A stretch of DNA of 64,000 nt from Mycobacterium sp. 050128 (lineage in GTDB: Bacteria > Actinomycetota > Actinomycetes > Mycobacteriales > Mycobacteriaceae). Below the pieces are notes generated by a model. It was not told the DNA's origin, made no database searches, and saw only the letters and a program-made list of their open reading frames with translations. Of the stretch, positions 44,980 through 54,078 are shown one piece after another. A program made the translations under genes and the position numbers. Position 1 is the stretch's first letter, and every line of letters starts with the position of its first letter. The stretch is taken from positions 1,054,001 through 1,118,000 of the forward strand of contig NZ_JAZGLW010000001.1 of the NCBI RefSeq assembly GCF_036409155.1, given 5' to 3'.

Positions 44980-46689
44980 CTATGGCCGCATCTGGTAGGC
45001 GCCGTTGATCGGCAGCACGTGTTCCTTCCAGACCTGGTCGTAGCGCGCCTGGTCGAACATCGGGCGACGGATCATCCGCATCGCAAACGCGGCCTGCGCG
45101 TCGGTCGTAGCGCGCTTGTCCGCCAATTCGACGGCGTAGCTGTTGAAGTCGCGGACCAGCACGGCGAAAATCTCGTCGATCAGCGCCTCGTCCACTCCCG
45201 ACAGTGGGGCTTCCTCCAGGATCAGCTGGGCGTAGGGCACCGTCGCGAACAACTGGCCGACCCCGAACGCGAAGTCAATATCCTTCTGCTGCACCGCATC
45301 TGGTGTCGCGCTGGCCAGCATCTCGGCCAGCACGTCGATCTGCTCGCGCAGCAGCGCGACGTTGGGCAGATGCGCGAAGCTGTCGAACGGCGCGCGCCAA
45401 TCGTGGAACCCGACCTTGCCCAATCCCCCGGTCGGGCCCTGGTTGAACAGGAACGCGTCGTCGGCGGCTTCGTCGCGGCGCCCGATCAGCGGCAGCGCAC
45501 CGTTCGGCGCAAACAGGTAGTTGGGCATGAACTTGGCCAGCAGCCCGATGTTGATGTGAACGGTGCCTTCCAGCCTGGGCAACAGTCCGATCTCGCGGGC
45601 CATCGCCTCGAACATGGTGTCCTTCTCCACACCCTTGGCCGCGATCACGTCCCACAGGGCGGTGATCACCCGCTCGCCCTCGCTGGTGATCTTGGCCTTG
45701 GTCAGCGGGCTGTACAGCAGGTAACGGCGGTCGTCGGCCGAGGCGCTGCGCATGTAGTCGCAGGCGCGGGTGGCGACCAGCTTCATCGCGATCAGTCGCG
45801 TGTAGGCGTCGGTGAGCAGCCGGCGCACGTGGCTGAAGTCGGTGACGACGGTCCCGTACAGGTAGCGGTTGGACGCGTGGGTGACCGCCTCGTACATGGC
45901 GTGGGTACACATGCCGACCGCGCCCCAGCCGAGGTTGTACTTGCAGACGTTGACGGTGTTGAGCGCGGTGTGGAAGGCCTCGGGGCCGCGGTGCAGCAGG
46001 TCGGCCTCGGTGACCGGATAGTCGTGCAGCGCGTAGTTGGCGACATAGTTCTGCGAGTTGACGACGTTCTTCTTCAGCTCGTACCGGTCGTGCTGGGAGT
46101 CGGCGACGAAGAACACGTACTCGTCTTCTTGTCCTGGAGGGCCGGCGATCTTGCCGAAGGTGGAGACCATGCGGGCCGCGTTGGCGTTGCCGATGTAGTA
46201 CTTCTCGCCGTTGGCGACCCACCCGTGCTCGGACGGCGTCAGGATCATGTCGGTCTGGTAGACGTCGGCGCCGTGGCTCTGCTCGGACAAGCCGAAGGCG
46301 AACACCTCACCCTGCTCCAGCTGGGCGGCGGCCTTGCGCTTGGCGTCCTCGTTGTCGCTCATCCAGATCGGGCCCAGGCCAAGGGCCGTGACCTGGAAGG
46401 GGTACCAGTAGTTCAATCCGTAGAAGCCGACGATCTCGGCGAACTCGCTGATCCGGTAGGTGTCCCAGCGGCAGTCGGCGGCGCCGTACTCGGAAGGGGT
46501 CAGCAGCGAGGCGAAGATCCGCTCCCGGCCGATGTGGTCCAGGAAGTCGGAATACCAAACCCGCGCATGGTCGTCGGCCTTGAGCCGCGCCTTGCCCCGG
46601 GACTCGAAGAAGTCCACGGTGGCGGCCATGATCTCCCCCGAGCGAGCGTCGGGGTATTGACGGTTCAGGTGGTTGGGGTTGAGCAACAT
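44980..46689 (-). CDS. fadE4: Acyl-CoA dehydrogenase FadE4
   Basis: 569 residues, close to the 568 of Rv0231. It is an FAD enzyme of the long acyl-CoA dehydrogenase class with flavin-region motifs VFAFGLSEQSHGADVYQTDM and YIGNANAARM; the middle includes a stretch VSTFGKIAG. The substrate is unknown, and it groups with FadE forms of lipid or cholesterol catabolism. It is separated from the downstream TetR gene by terminators, so it is its own unit, and is divergent from php across about 120 bases. Confidence 0.92.
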   Translation of the reverse strand: MLLNPNHLNRQYPDARSGEIMAATVDFFESRGKARLKADDHARVWYSDFLDHIGRERIFASLLTPSEYGAADCRWDTYRISEFAEIVGFYGLNYWYPFQVTALGLGPIWMSDNEDAKRKAAAQLEQGEVFAFGLSEQSHGADVYQTDMILTPSEHGWVANGEKYYIGNANAARMVSTFGKIAGPPGQEDEYVFFVADSQHDRYELKKNVVNSQNYVANYALHDYPVTEADLLHRGPEAFHTALNTVNVCKYNLGWGAVGMCTHAMYEAVTHASNRYLYGTVVTDFSHVRRLLTDAYTRLIAMKLVATRACDYMRSASADDRRYLLYSPLTKAKITSEGERVITALWDVIAAKGVEKDTMFEAMAREIGLLPRLEGTVHINIGLLAKFMPNYLFAPNGALPLIGRRDEAADDAFLFNQGPTGGLGKVGFHDWRAPFDSFAHLPNVALLREQIDVLAEMLASATPDAVQQKDIDFAFGVGQLFATVPYAQLILEEAPLSGVDEALIDEIFAVLVRDFNSYAVELADKRATTDAQAAFAMRMIRRPMFDQARYDQVWKEHVLPINGAYQMRP

Positions 46690-46810
46690 GCGGCAGACGG
46701 TACGCCGATGTGCGGGGTCGCGGTATCAGCCCGCGGTTAGCTGGGAAATCCGAATTGTCGTCGCAAACTGCCTCTGTCGGATGATTGCGGCCCGGCCTAG
46801 CATCAGCCAC

Positions 46811-47791
46811 GTGTCCGAACTAAATACCGCGCGCGGATCCATCGATACCGCCGATCTCGGCGTGACGCTCATGCACGAGCACGTCTTCATCATGACCACC
46901 GAGATCGCGCTGAACTATCCCGATGCCTGGGGCGACGAGGAAAAGCGGGTGGCCGACGCGATCGCCCGGCTCAACGAGCTGAAGTCGCGGGGCGTGGACA
47001 CCATCGTCGACCTCACCGTGATCGGGCTGGGCCGCTACATCCCACGCATTGCGCGAGTGGCCGCGGCGACCGATCTGAATATCGTTGTGGCGACTGGGCT
47101 TTACACCTACAACGACATCCCGTTCCGGTTCCACTACGAGGGCCCGGGCGGCATGCTGGGCGGCCCGGAGATCATGACCGACATGTTCGTGAAGGACATC
47201 GAGGAGGGCATCGCAGATACCGGCGTCAAGGCCGGAATCCTCAAGTGCGCCACCGACGAGCCGGGCATCACCCCCGGCGTTGAACGCGTGTTGCGCGCGG
47301 TCGCCCAGGCGCACAAGCGCACCGGCGTGCCGATCTCCACGCACACCCACGCTGGGCTGCGGCGCGGGCTCGAGCAGCAGCGCATCTTCGAAGAGGAGGG
47401 CGTGGACCTGAGCCGGGTGATCATTGGCCATTCGGGCGACAGCACCGACGTCGGTTACCTCGAAGAGCTCGTCGCCGCGGGGTCCTATCTCGGAATGGAC
47501 AGGTTCGGCCTCGACGTGATCTCACCGTTCGAAGAACGAGTCGGCATAGTGGCGCAGATGTGCGAGCGCGGGCACGCCGACAAGATGGTGCTCTCGCACG
47601 ACGCCAACTGTTACTTCGACGCGCTGCCCGAAGAACTCGTCCCGCAGATGGCACCGAACTGGCACTACCTGCACATCCACAACGACGTGATCCCCGCCCT
47701 GAAAGAGCGCGGCGTCACCGAGGAGCAACTGCACACCATGCTGGTCGACAACCCGCGGCGCATCTTCGAGCGGCAGGGCGCATATGAGTGA
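46811..47791 (+). CDS. php: Phosphotriesterase-like lactonase Php
   Basis: 326 residues, equal to Rv0230c. The binuclear metal site is complete in outline: H-x-H in LMHEHVF, the carbamylated lysine in GILKCATDEPG, histidines in STHTHAGLRRG and IIGHSGD, and the aspartate in LSHDANCYF. The family hydrolyses lactones with weak phosphotriesterase activity. GTG 46811 (SELNTARGSIDTADLG) fits the family start; the open frame upstream does not. The stop overlaps the next CoA ligase by eight bases. Confidence 0.92.
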   Translation: MSELNTARGSIDTADLGVTLMHEHVFIMTTEIALNYPDAWGDEEKRVADAIARLNELKSRGVDTIVDLTVIGLGRYIPRIARVAAATDLNIVVATGLYTYNDIPFRFHYEGPGGMLGGPEIMTDMFVKDIEEGIADTGVKAGILKCATDEPGITPGVERVLRAVAQAHKRTGVPISTHTHAGLRRGLEQQRIFEEEGVDLSRVIIGHSGDSTDVGYLEELVAAGSYLGMDRFGLDVISPFEERVGIVAQMCERGHADKMVLSHDANCYFDALPEELVPQMAPNWHYLHIHNDVIPALKERGVTEEQLHTMLVDNPRRIFERQGAYE

Positions 47792-49274
47792 ACCGATCCC
47801 GCCGATCGGTTCGCAGATTTCCGCGCTGGCCGAACTCGGTCCCGACGAGCCGGCGGTCACCTGCGACGGCGTAACGCTCACCCGCGCCGAACTCGACCGG
47901 TCGACGAACCGGTTGGCGCGCGCCTACGCCGAACGCGGCGTCGGCGTCGGCGACTACGTGACGATCTTGCTGCCCAACTCCGTCGAGTTCGTGCAGGCAG
48001 CGGCGGCGTGCTGGAAGCTGGGCGCGGTGCCGCAGCCGTTGTCGCCGCGACTGCCGACCGCGGAGTTGCAGGGCCTGCTGGACCTGCGGCCGCGTGCCCT
48101 GCTGGTCGGCGCCGAACACCCTGAAATACCAAGCGTGGTAAAGGGTTTCATCCCCGATGCGGCATTATCCGATGCGCCGCTACCGGAGGCGGTGTCACCG
48201 ACGTGGAAGGCGATGGGGTCCGGCGGCAGCACCGGGCGGCCCAAGCTGATCGAAGCCGGCGTCGACAGCCGCCTCTCACCGCTGGCGGCCTATGCGATGG
48301 GCGCTCAAGACTGCGACACCACATATGTTCCGGTGCCGCTATCCCACAACACCGGGATCACGGTGGCGGCACTCGCGCTGATCATGGGCCACCATCTGGT
48401 GCTGACGGATCGGTTCGACCCGCACGAATTCCTGCGCGTCATCGCCGATCACCGCGTCACCTTCATGGTGACGGTGCCGACGATCATGCAGCGCGTGCTG
48501 CCGGTGTATCAGGCCGACCCGGGCGCCTACGACCTGTCCTCGATCCGGCGGTTCTGGCATCTGGCGGCGCCGTGCCCGCCGGCCATCAAGCAGGCCTGGA
48601 TCGACCTGCTCGGGCCCGAGAAAGTCTGGGAGTTGTACGGCGGCACCGAGTTACAGGCGCTAACCTTCATCTCCGGCGAGCAGTGGCTGGCCCACCCGGG
48701 CTCGGTCGGCGTCGTCGTCAGCGGCGAGATGACGGTGCTCGACGACGACGGCAACCCCTGCCCGCCCGGCGTCGAGGGGGAGATTTACATGCGGCCGGCC
48801 CCGGGTAGCGCGCCGACCTACCGGTATATCGGGTCGACGGCGAAATCCCACGACGGCTGGGACTCGCTGGGCGATCTCGGCTACTTCGATGCCGACGGTT
48901 TCCTGTATCTGTCGGACCGGCGGGTCGACATGTTCACCGTGGGCGGCCGCAATGTCTATCCCGCGGAGATCGAGAGCGCGCTGTCGGCACACCCGGAAGT
49001 GTTGTCCTGCTTGGTCGTTGGCATCCCCGACCCGAACGCGGGCGATCTGGGACAGGTGCCCTACGCGCTGGTGCATACGACCGACGACTCGACGCTGGAT
49101 GCCGCGGGGGTGCAGGAGTTCCTGCGCGCCAACATCGCGGGCTACAAGGTGCCGCCCACCCCCGACTTCATCGAATTCGTCGACACCCCGCTGCGCGACG
49201 ACGCCGGCAAGGCCCGACGCTCGGCGGTGCGGGCCGAGATCATGGCGCGGTTGCCGGCCGCCGAGGCGAGCTGA
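47784..49274 (+). CDS. Acyl-CoA ligase-like adenylating enzyme (class I)
   Basis: 496 residues. The adenylation P-loop is GSGGSTGRPK, the acyl-AMP motif YGGTE follows, and the hinge and C-terminal motifs are LSDRRVDMFTVGGRNVYPAE and DDAGKARR, the latter with the likely catalytic lysine. It overlaps php by eight bases, so a lactonase and a CoA ligase are made together. One reading is that php opens a lactone and the ligase activates the hydroxy acid. I recall no counterpart at this place in M. tuberculosis. Confidence 0.83.
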   Translation: MSEPIPPIGSQISALAELGPDEPAVTCDGVTLTRAELDRSTNRLARAYAERGVGVGDYVTILLPNSVEFVQAAAACWKLGAVPQPLSPRLPTAELQGLLDLRPRALLVGAEHPEIPSVVKGFIPDAALSDAPLPEAVSPTWKAMGSGGSTGRPKLIEAGVDSRLSPLAAYAMGAQDCDTTYVPVPLSHNTGITVAALALIMGHHLVLTDRFDPHEFLRVIADHRVTFMVTVPTIMQRVLPVYQADPGAYDLSSIRRFWHLAAPCPPAIKQAWIDLLGPEKVWELYGGTELQALTFISGEQWLAHPGSVGVVVSGEMTVLDDDGNPCPPGVEGEIYMRPAPGSAPTYRYIGSTAKSHDGWDSLGDLGYFDADGFLYLSDRRVDMFTVGGRNVYPAEIESALSAHPEVLSCLVVGIPDPNAGDLGQVPYALVHTTDDSTLDAAGVQEFLRANIAGYKVPPTPDFIEFVDTPLRDDAGKARRSAVRAEIMARLPAAEAS

Positions 49275-49324
49275 CCGCGAACACACCAAGAATCCTCCAA
49301 GGCCCCGGCTCCACGATCAGGGTC

Positions 49325-49804
49325 ATGAAAATCGAGCCGTTGAGCCCGGAGCTGATCGAACGCTATCTGCGATCGCACCAGTTGCGATTTTTCCGCAGCG
49401 ACGACGGCACGGAATTCCTGATGGTGCTGTCCCACTATCAGCGCGGCAAGCTGCACGTGAACCTGCGGATCAACGGCTTGCGGCCCGACATCCTGGAGAT
49501 CTCGGTCAGCCCCGCGGGGTACTACCAAGCCAGCGAGCGCCCGCGCCTGATGGAACTGGTCAACGACTGGAACCGCGACAACCACTGGCCCAAAGCGTTT
49601 GTCCGCGAGACCGCGCAGCCCAGCCATGTCAGCGTGGTCGGGGAGAGTGCGTACCTGCTGACCGACGGCATCCACTTGGCGGGGCTGGGCCACTTCATCA
49701 GGTCCACCGTCGAGTACGGCACCGACCTGATCGAGAAGATCGAGCAGGCCGCCAGCCTGCCGTCCGCGGACGCACTGGAAGAGTGGATGGACCGCACCGG
49801 CTAG
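49325..49804 (+). CDS. YbjN-domain protein
   Basis: 159 residues with a YbjN/type-III-chaperone-like fold: EFLMVLSHYQRGKLHVNLRI, later MELVNDWNRDNHWPKAFV, which is the usual signature. No signal or membrane segment. Such proteins are linked to regulation or protein partnering, without known chemistry. Its stop overlaps that of the TmaT-like gene tail-to-tail by the four bases CTAG. Confidence 0.78.
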   Translation: MKIEPLSPELIERYLRSHQLRFFRSDDGTEFLMVLSHYQRGKLHVNLRINGLRPDILEISVSPAGYYQASERPRLMELVNDWNRDNHWPKAFVRETAQPSHVSVVGESAYLLTDGIHLAGLGHFIRSTVEYGTDLIEKIEQAASLPSADALEEWMDRTG

Positions 49805-50985
49805 GGCGCGATCGCATCCGCCTCGGCATCTATCACCGCAGCGGTCGGCTTCTCGCGTCTCTCCCAGCGGCGCAACGCTTCCCGGCACGGCGATTCGACC
49901 AGGGCGTAGCTCACCGCCGCGATCGCGAAACCGAAGACCAGTGTCAGCACCAGCACCGTCGGCATGTTGCCGGTGAACGGGAACGTCCCGACCACCGGGA
50001 ACACCATGGCCAGCGCGGCCAAATGCCAGATGAACAGGCCGTAGGACCAGCGACCCAGGGTGACCATGCCGGCACTGCCCAGCAGCCGGTGCCGGGTGGT
50101 GATCCGGTCCAGCACCAGCGGTGCTACCAACGCGAACGCGACGATCGATCCCATCGAGGTCTTCACCGCGAACTGCGCCGCGGTCCCCGGCGTCAGTCCC
50201 TCCGGACCCGCCAGCGGAGAGGCGGCCACCAAAAACGCGGCCAGCGCGATGGCGGCCATCAGCATCCGCCGGCGCGCCAACCGGTGCGGCAGCCCGATCG
50301 GGCTGTGCACCCACTCGGCCAGCAGCATGCCCGCGGCGAACCAGGAGAAGAAGGCCGGCGGCCAGTTCAGCGGATTGCCGGACGCCGAGTGCCCGGAAAA
50401 AAGAGGAAGCCAACCCCACCCCCAGCTGAGCGCTCCCAGCGCGGCGATCGCCGGCACCCGGGCGCGCACCGGAATGCGGCGGGCCAGCAGCGCGAGAATC
50501 GGCAGCGCGAGATAGAAGGTGACCTCGACGGAGAGACTCCACATCTGGGTCAGCCCACCGGTGAGGGTGAGCGGCACATAGATCTGGGTGAGGGTCAGGT
50601 TTGCCAGCCAGACGGTAGGGCTGGCGTGGTCCGCGTCAGGCAGCAGGGTGAGGATCACGACGACGGCCACCAGATAGGCCGGCATGATGCGGACCACCCG
50701 CGATCGCAGGTAGTGGCCGATGGACGGACCCCTGAAACCGTCGGGTCCCGGCTCCCTCACCGCTGCCGCGTGGCCACGCCACAGCAGGAACCCCGACAGC
50801 GCGAAGAACACCGCCACGGCAAGGTCGAAGCGGCCGAACAGCCGGCCGTCGACACCGCTGGAGTGGCCGGTCTGGAAGGCCACGTGCGTGATGACCACGC
50901 CCATGGCCGCGCAGGCGCGCATACCCTCGACAGCGGGCAGGAAGCTGCGAGTTCCGCCCGCCTGGTCGCCATCGGTCACGATCAC
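49801..50985 (-). CDS. Membrane acyltransferase-3 family protein, TmaT-like (Rv0228)
   Basis: 394 residues with about ten helices; the acyltransferase_3 motifs include FLPAVEGMRACAAMGVVITH and the RSRVVRIMPAYLVAVV segment, with the catalytic histidine in VVITH. Rv0228 is, as I recall, the orthologue of corynebacterial TmaT, which acetylates trehalose monomycolate before MmpL export. The flanking genes also belong to this locus. Start 50985 lacks an obvious strong ribosome site. Divergent from the DUF3068 gene. Confidence 0.82.
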   Translation of the reverse strand: MIVTDGDQAGGTRSFLPAVEGMRACAAMGVVITHVAFQTGHSSGVDGRLFGRFDLAVAVFFALSGFLLWRGHAAAVREPGPDGFRGPSIGHYLRSRVVRIMPAYLVAVVVILTLLPDADHASPTVWLANLTLTQIYVPLTLTGGLTQMWSLSVEVTFYLALPILALLARRIPVRARVPAIAALGALSWGWGWLPLFSGHSASGNPLNWPPAFFSWFAAGMLLAEWVHSPIGLPHRLARRRMLMAAIALAAFLVAASPLAGPEGLTPGTAAQFAVKTSMGSIVAFALVAPLVLDRITTRHRLLGSAGMVTLGRWSYGLFIWHLAALAMVFPVVGTFPFTGNMPTVLVLTLVFGFAIAAVSYALVESPCREALRRWERREKPTAAVIDAEADAIAP

Positions 50986-51075
50986 AGTCTGCCCGCGCTC
51001 TGTTACCTGCCGAATCGGGTACTGCTGTTAGGGTCGAACGGATTTGCCTAGAGCATTTAGGGAGGGCACAGCAAC

Positions 51076-52338
51076 GTGAACCGAGCGGTTATGTTGCGGT
51101 TCGCCGCATGCGGAATCATCGGACTCGGGGCTGCCCTGCTGATCGCCGCGCTGCTGCTGTCGACCTACACCACCAGCCGGATCACCAAGATCCCGCTCAA
51201 CATCGACGCCACGTTGGTCAGCGACGGCACCGGAACCGCGCTCGACTCGGCGTCGCTGTCCAGTGACCACGTCGTCGTCAACCAGAACGTGCCCCTGGTT
51301 TCCCAGCAGCAGATCAGCGTCGAGTCGCCGGCCAACGCCGATGTGGTCACGCTGCAGGTCGGCACCTCGCTGCGGCGCACCGATCGGCAGAAGGACACCG
51401 GGCTGCTGCTGGCGATCGTCGACACCGTCACGCTCAACCGCAAGACCGCGATGGCCGTCTCCGACGACACCCACACGGGCGGCGCCGTCCAGAAGCCGCG
51501 CACCTTCAACGACGAGAACCCGCCCACCTCGATCCCCGTGCGTCACGACGGGTTGTCCTACCGCTTCCCGTTCCACACCGAGAAGAAGACCTACCCGTAC
51601 TTCGATCCGGTCGCGCAGAAGACCTACGACGTCAACTACGACACCCAAGAGGACGTCAACGGCCTGACCACCTACAAGTTCACCCAGAACATCGGTTACA
51701 GCGCCGACGGAAAGCTGGTGGCGCCGGTGAAGTACCCGTCGCTGTACGCCGGCGACGAGGACGGCAAGGTGACCACGTCCGCGGCGATGTGGGGCATCCA
51801 GGGCGGCGACCCGGCCGAGCAGATCACGATGACCCGCTACTACGCGGCGCAACGGACCCTCTGGGTGGACCCGGTCTCGGGCACCATCGTCAAGCAGACC
51901 GAGCACGCCAACCATTTCTTCGCCCGTGACCCGCTCAAGCCCGAGCTGACGTTGGCCGATTACAAGGTCACCTCCAACGAAGACACCGTGGAATCCCAGG
52001 TGAATGCGGCCCGCGACGAGCGTGACCGGCTCGCCCTGTGGTCGCGGGTGCTGCCGATCACGTTCACCGCGGTCGGCCTGATCGCGCTGATCGGCGGTGG
52101 GTTGTTCGCGTCGTTCAGCCTGCGGACCGAGAGCGCGCTGACCGACCCGGGCCTGGACCGCGGCGACGAGGAGTTCTTCGGCCGCAGTGGGCTCGAGGAA
52201 CGAGTGCCCGGCGCCGAAGCCGAGACCGAGAAGCTGCCCGCGCAGCACTCCGAATCGGATGACGATCCGCCCGGCTCCGATCCGCCGCACGGCACGGCCG
52301 CCGAGCCGAATCCGCCCGGCCCGCCCGACCGGGACTAG
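51076..52338 (+). CDS. DUF3068 (PorA-like) membrane protein (Rv0227c)
   Basis: 420 residues. One N-terminal helix (about residues 8-30), a large extracytoplasmic domain to about 325, a second helix (about 326-350, IALIGGGLFASFSL), and an acidic Pro-rich cytosolic tail. DUF3068 is a conserved actinobacterial envelope family, reported to be essential in M. tuberculosis. It lies 18 bases before the large membrane protein gene and belongs to the trehalose-mycolate export neighbourhood. Confidence 0.86.
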   Translation: MNRAVMLRFAACGIIGLGAALLIAALLLSTYTTSRITKIPLNIDATLVSDGTGTALDSASLSSDHVVVNQNVPLVSQQQISVESPANADVVTLQVGTSLRRTDRQKDTGLLLAIVDTVTLNRKTAMAVSDDTHTGGAVQKPRTFNDENPPTSIPVRHDGLSYRFPFHTEKKTYPYFDPVAQKTYDVNYDTQEDVNGLTTYKFTQNIGYSADGKLVAPVKYPSLYAGDEDGKVTTSAAMWGIQGGDPAEQITMTRYYAAQRTLWVDPVSGTIVKQTEHANHFFARDPLKPELTLADYKVTSNEDTVESQVNAARDERDRLALWSRVLPITFTAVGLIALIGGGLFASFSLRTESALTDPGLDRGDEEFFGRSGLEERVPGAEAETEKLPAQHSESDDDPPGSDPPHGTAAEPNPPGPPDRD

Positions 52339-52356
52339 CCCGCGGTTGCGCCGACG

Positions 52357-54078
52357 GTGACCGCGCCATGGCGCCGCGCGGTGCAGTGGTCTCTTCCCGG
52401 GTATGCGTTGGCCCTGGCGTTGCTGGTGCTGGCGCCCTTGCTGCGGCCGGGGTACCTGCTGCTGCGCGACGCGGTCTCCACGCCGCGGTCTTATCTGTCC
52501 GATACCGCCCTGGGCTTGACCGCTCCGCCGCGGGCGACCCCGCAGGATTTCGCCGTGGCGCTGGCCTCGCACCTGGTCGACGGCGGCGTCGTGGTGAAGG
52601 TGCTGCTGGTCGGAGGGTTGTGGCTGGCGGGCTGGGGCGCGGCACGGCTCGTGGCCACCGCGCTGCCCTGCGCCGGCACGCCGGGCCAGTTCGTCGCGGT
52701 CACGCTGGCGATCTGGAATCCCTATGTCGCCGAACGACTTCTGCAGGGGCACTGGAGCCTGCTGGTCGGTTACGGCTGCCTGCCGTGGGTGGCGACGACG
52801 GTGCTGCGCCTGCGATCAGGCGAGCCAGGCTTTTGCGCGTTGGCGTTCTGGATCGCGCTGGCCGGGCTGACGCCGACCGGGCTGATGCTTGCCGCGACGG
52901 TGGCGCTGGTCTGCGTCGCCGCACCGGGTGCGGGCCGGGCCCGCTGGCGGTGCGCGGCGGCGGCGTTGGGTGCCGCGCTGGTGGCGGCGCTGCCGTGGCT
53001 GGTGGCCGCGGCGACGGGCCCGTCGCTGTCCACCCCCAAGGCGGCGAGCGCGCTCGGCGTGCTCGCCTTCGCGCCGCGCGCCGAGCCCGGCCTGGGCACG
53101 TTGGTCAGCCTGGCCAGTCTCGGCGGTATCTGGAACGGCGAGGCCGTACCCAGTTCGCGGGCAACGCTTTTCGCGCTGATCTCGGCTCTGGTGCTGCTGG
53201 GTGTGGTGGCGGCCGGGGCCCCGACGGTGCTACGTCGTCCGGCGGTGGTGCCGCTGCTGGTGCTCGCGGCGGTGTCGGTGGTGGTACCGGCCGCGCTGGC
53301 CACCGGGCCCGGCCTGCACCTGCTTTCCGCGGTGGTTGACGCGGCGCCCGGGCTGGGCGTGCTGCGCGACGGGCAGAAATGGGTCGCGCTGGCGGTGCCC
53401 GGCTACGCCCTCGCGGCAGCCGGCGCGGTGGTGACGCTGCGGCGCTGGCTGCATCCGGCGGCCGACTTTGCCGCGGCGCTGCTGGGGTGTCTCGCGCTGA
53501 TCGCGGTGCTGCCCGATTTGGCGTGGGGGGTGGGCGACAAGGTCGCGTCGGTGCACTACCCGCCGGGGTGGGCCGCGGTGGCGGCGGCGATCAACCGCGC
53601 GCCCGCGCCGGTGGCGGTGCTGCCCGCGGGCTCGATGCGCCGCTTCGCCTGGTCGGGTCCGGCGCCGGTGCTGGATCCGCTGCCGCGCTGGCTGCGCGCC
53701 GACGTGCTGAGCACCGGCGACTTGGCGATCTCCGGACGGGTGGTGCCCGGGGAGGGCAACCGCGCCCGCGCGATCCAGGAGCTGCTGCTGTCCGGGCCGT
53801 CGCCGCCGGATTTGGCCCCGGCCGGCGTGGGCTGGCTGGTCGTCGAATCGGACAGCGCCGGCGATATGGGCTCGGCCGCGCGCACCTTGGGCGCGCTCAC
53901 ACCGGTGTTCCGCGACGGCGAGTTGACGCTGTACCGGATCGGCGGTGACGCCGCCGGGGTTTCGTCGGCCCGGCGCACCGCCACGCTGATCGCGCACCTG
54001 GCCTGGCTGGGGATGCTGCTCGTGGGCGGCGGCGGCGCGCTGGTCGGCGCGGTCTGGCGCGTTAGACGACGCCGCTGA
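52357..54078 (+). CDS. Large conserved membrane protein (Rv0226c), GT-C-like layout
   Basis: 573 residues with about 12-14 helices, then a short extracytoplasmic part near the end (about 410-530) and a last helix. The loop motif NPYVAERLLQGHWS and the LRDGQKWVALAVPGYAL region are conserved in mycobacteria. The arrangement recalls membrane glycosyltransferases of the GT-C class but no DxD-type catalytic motif can be fixed. GTG 52357 is the start. The gene runs 17 bases into the convergent glycosyltransferase. Confidence 0.75.
   Translation: MTAPWRRAVQWSLPGYALALALLVLAPLLRPGYLLLRDAVSTPRSYLSDTALGLTAPPRATPQDFAVALASHLVDGGVVVKVLLVGGLWLAGWGAARLVATALPCAGTPGQFVAVTLAIWNPYVAERLLQGHWSLLVGYGCLPWVATTVLRLRSGEPGFCALAFWIALAGLTPTGLMLAATVALVCVAAPGAGRARWRCAAAALGAALVAALPWLVAAATGPSLSTPKAASALGVLAFAPRAEPGLGTLVSLASLGGIWNGEAVPSSRATLFALISALVLLGVVAAGAPTVLRRPAVVPLLVLAAVSVVVPAALATGPGLHLLSAVVDAAPGLGVLRDGQKWVALAVPGYALAAAGAVVTLRRWLHPAADFAAALLGCLALIAVLPDLAWGVGDKVASVHYPPGWAAVAAAINRAPAPVAVLPAGSMRRFAWSGPAPVLDPLPRWLRADVLSTGDLAISGRVVPGEGNRARAIQELLLSGPSPPDLAPAGVGWLVVESDSAGDMGSAARTLGALTPVFRDGELTLYRIGGDAAGVSSARRTATLIAHLAWLGMLLVGGGGALVGAVWRVRRRR

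Noticed and set aside
44815..46740. A 641-codon plus-strand frame antisense to fadE4
   Set aside because: Shadow of fadE4; Val/Gly/Leu/Arg repeats without domain signals, and it would cover the TetR operator and terminators.
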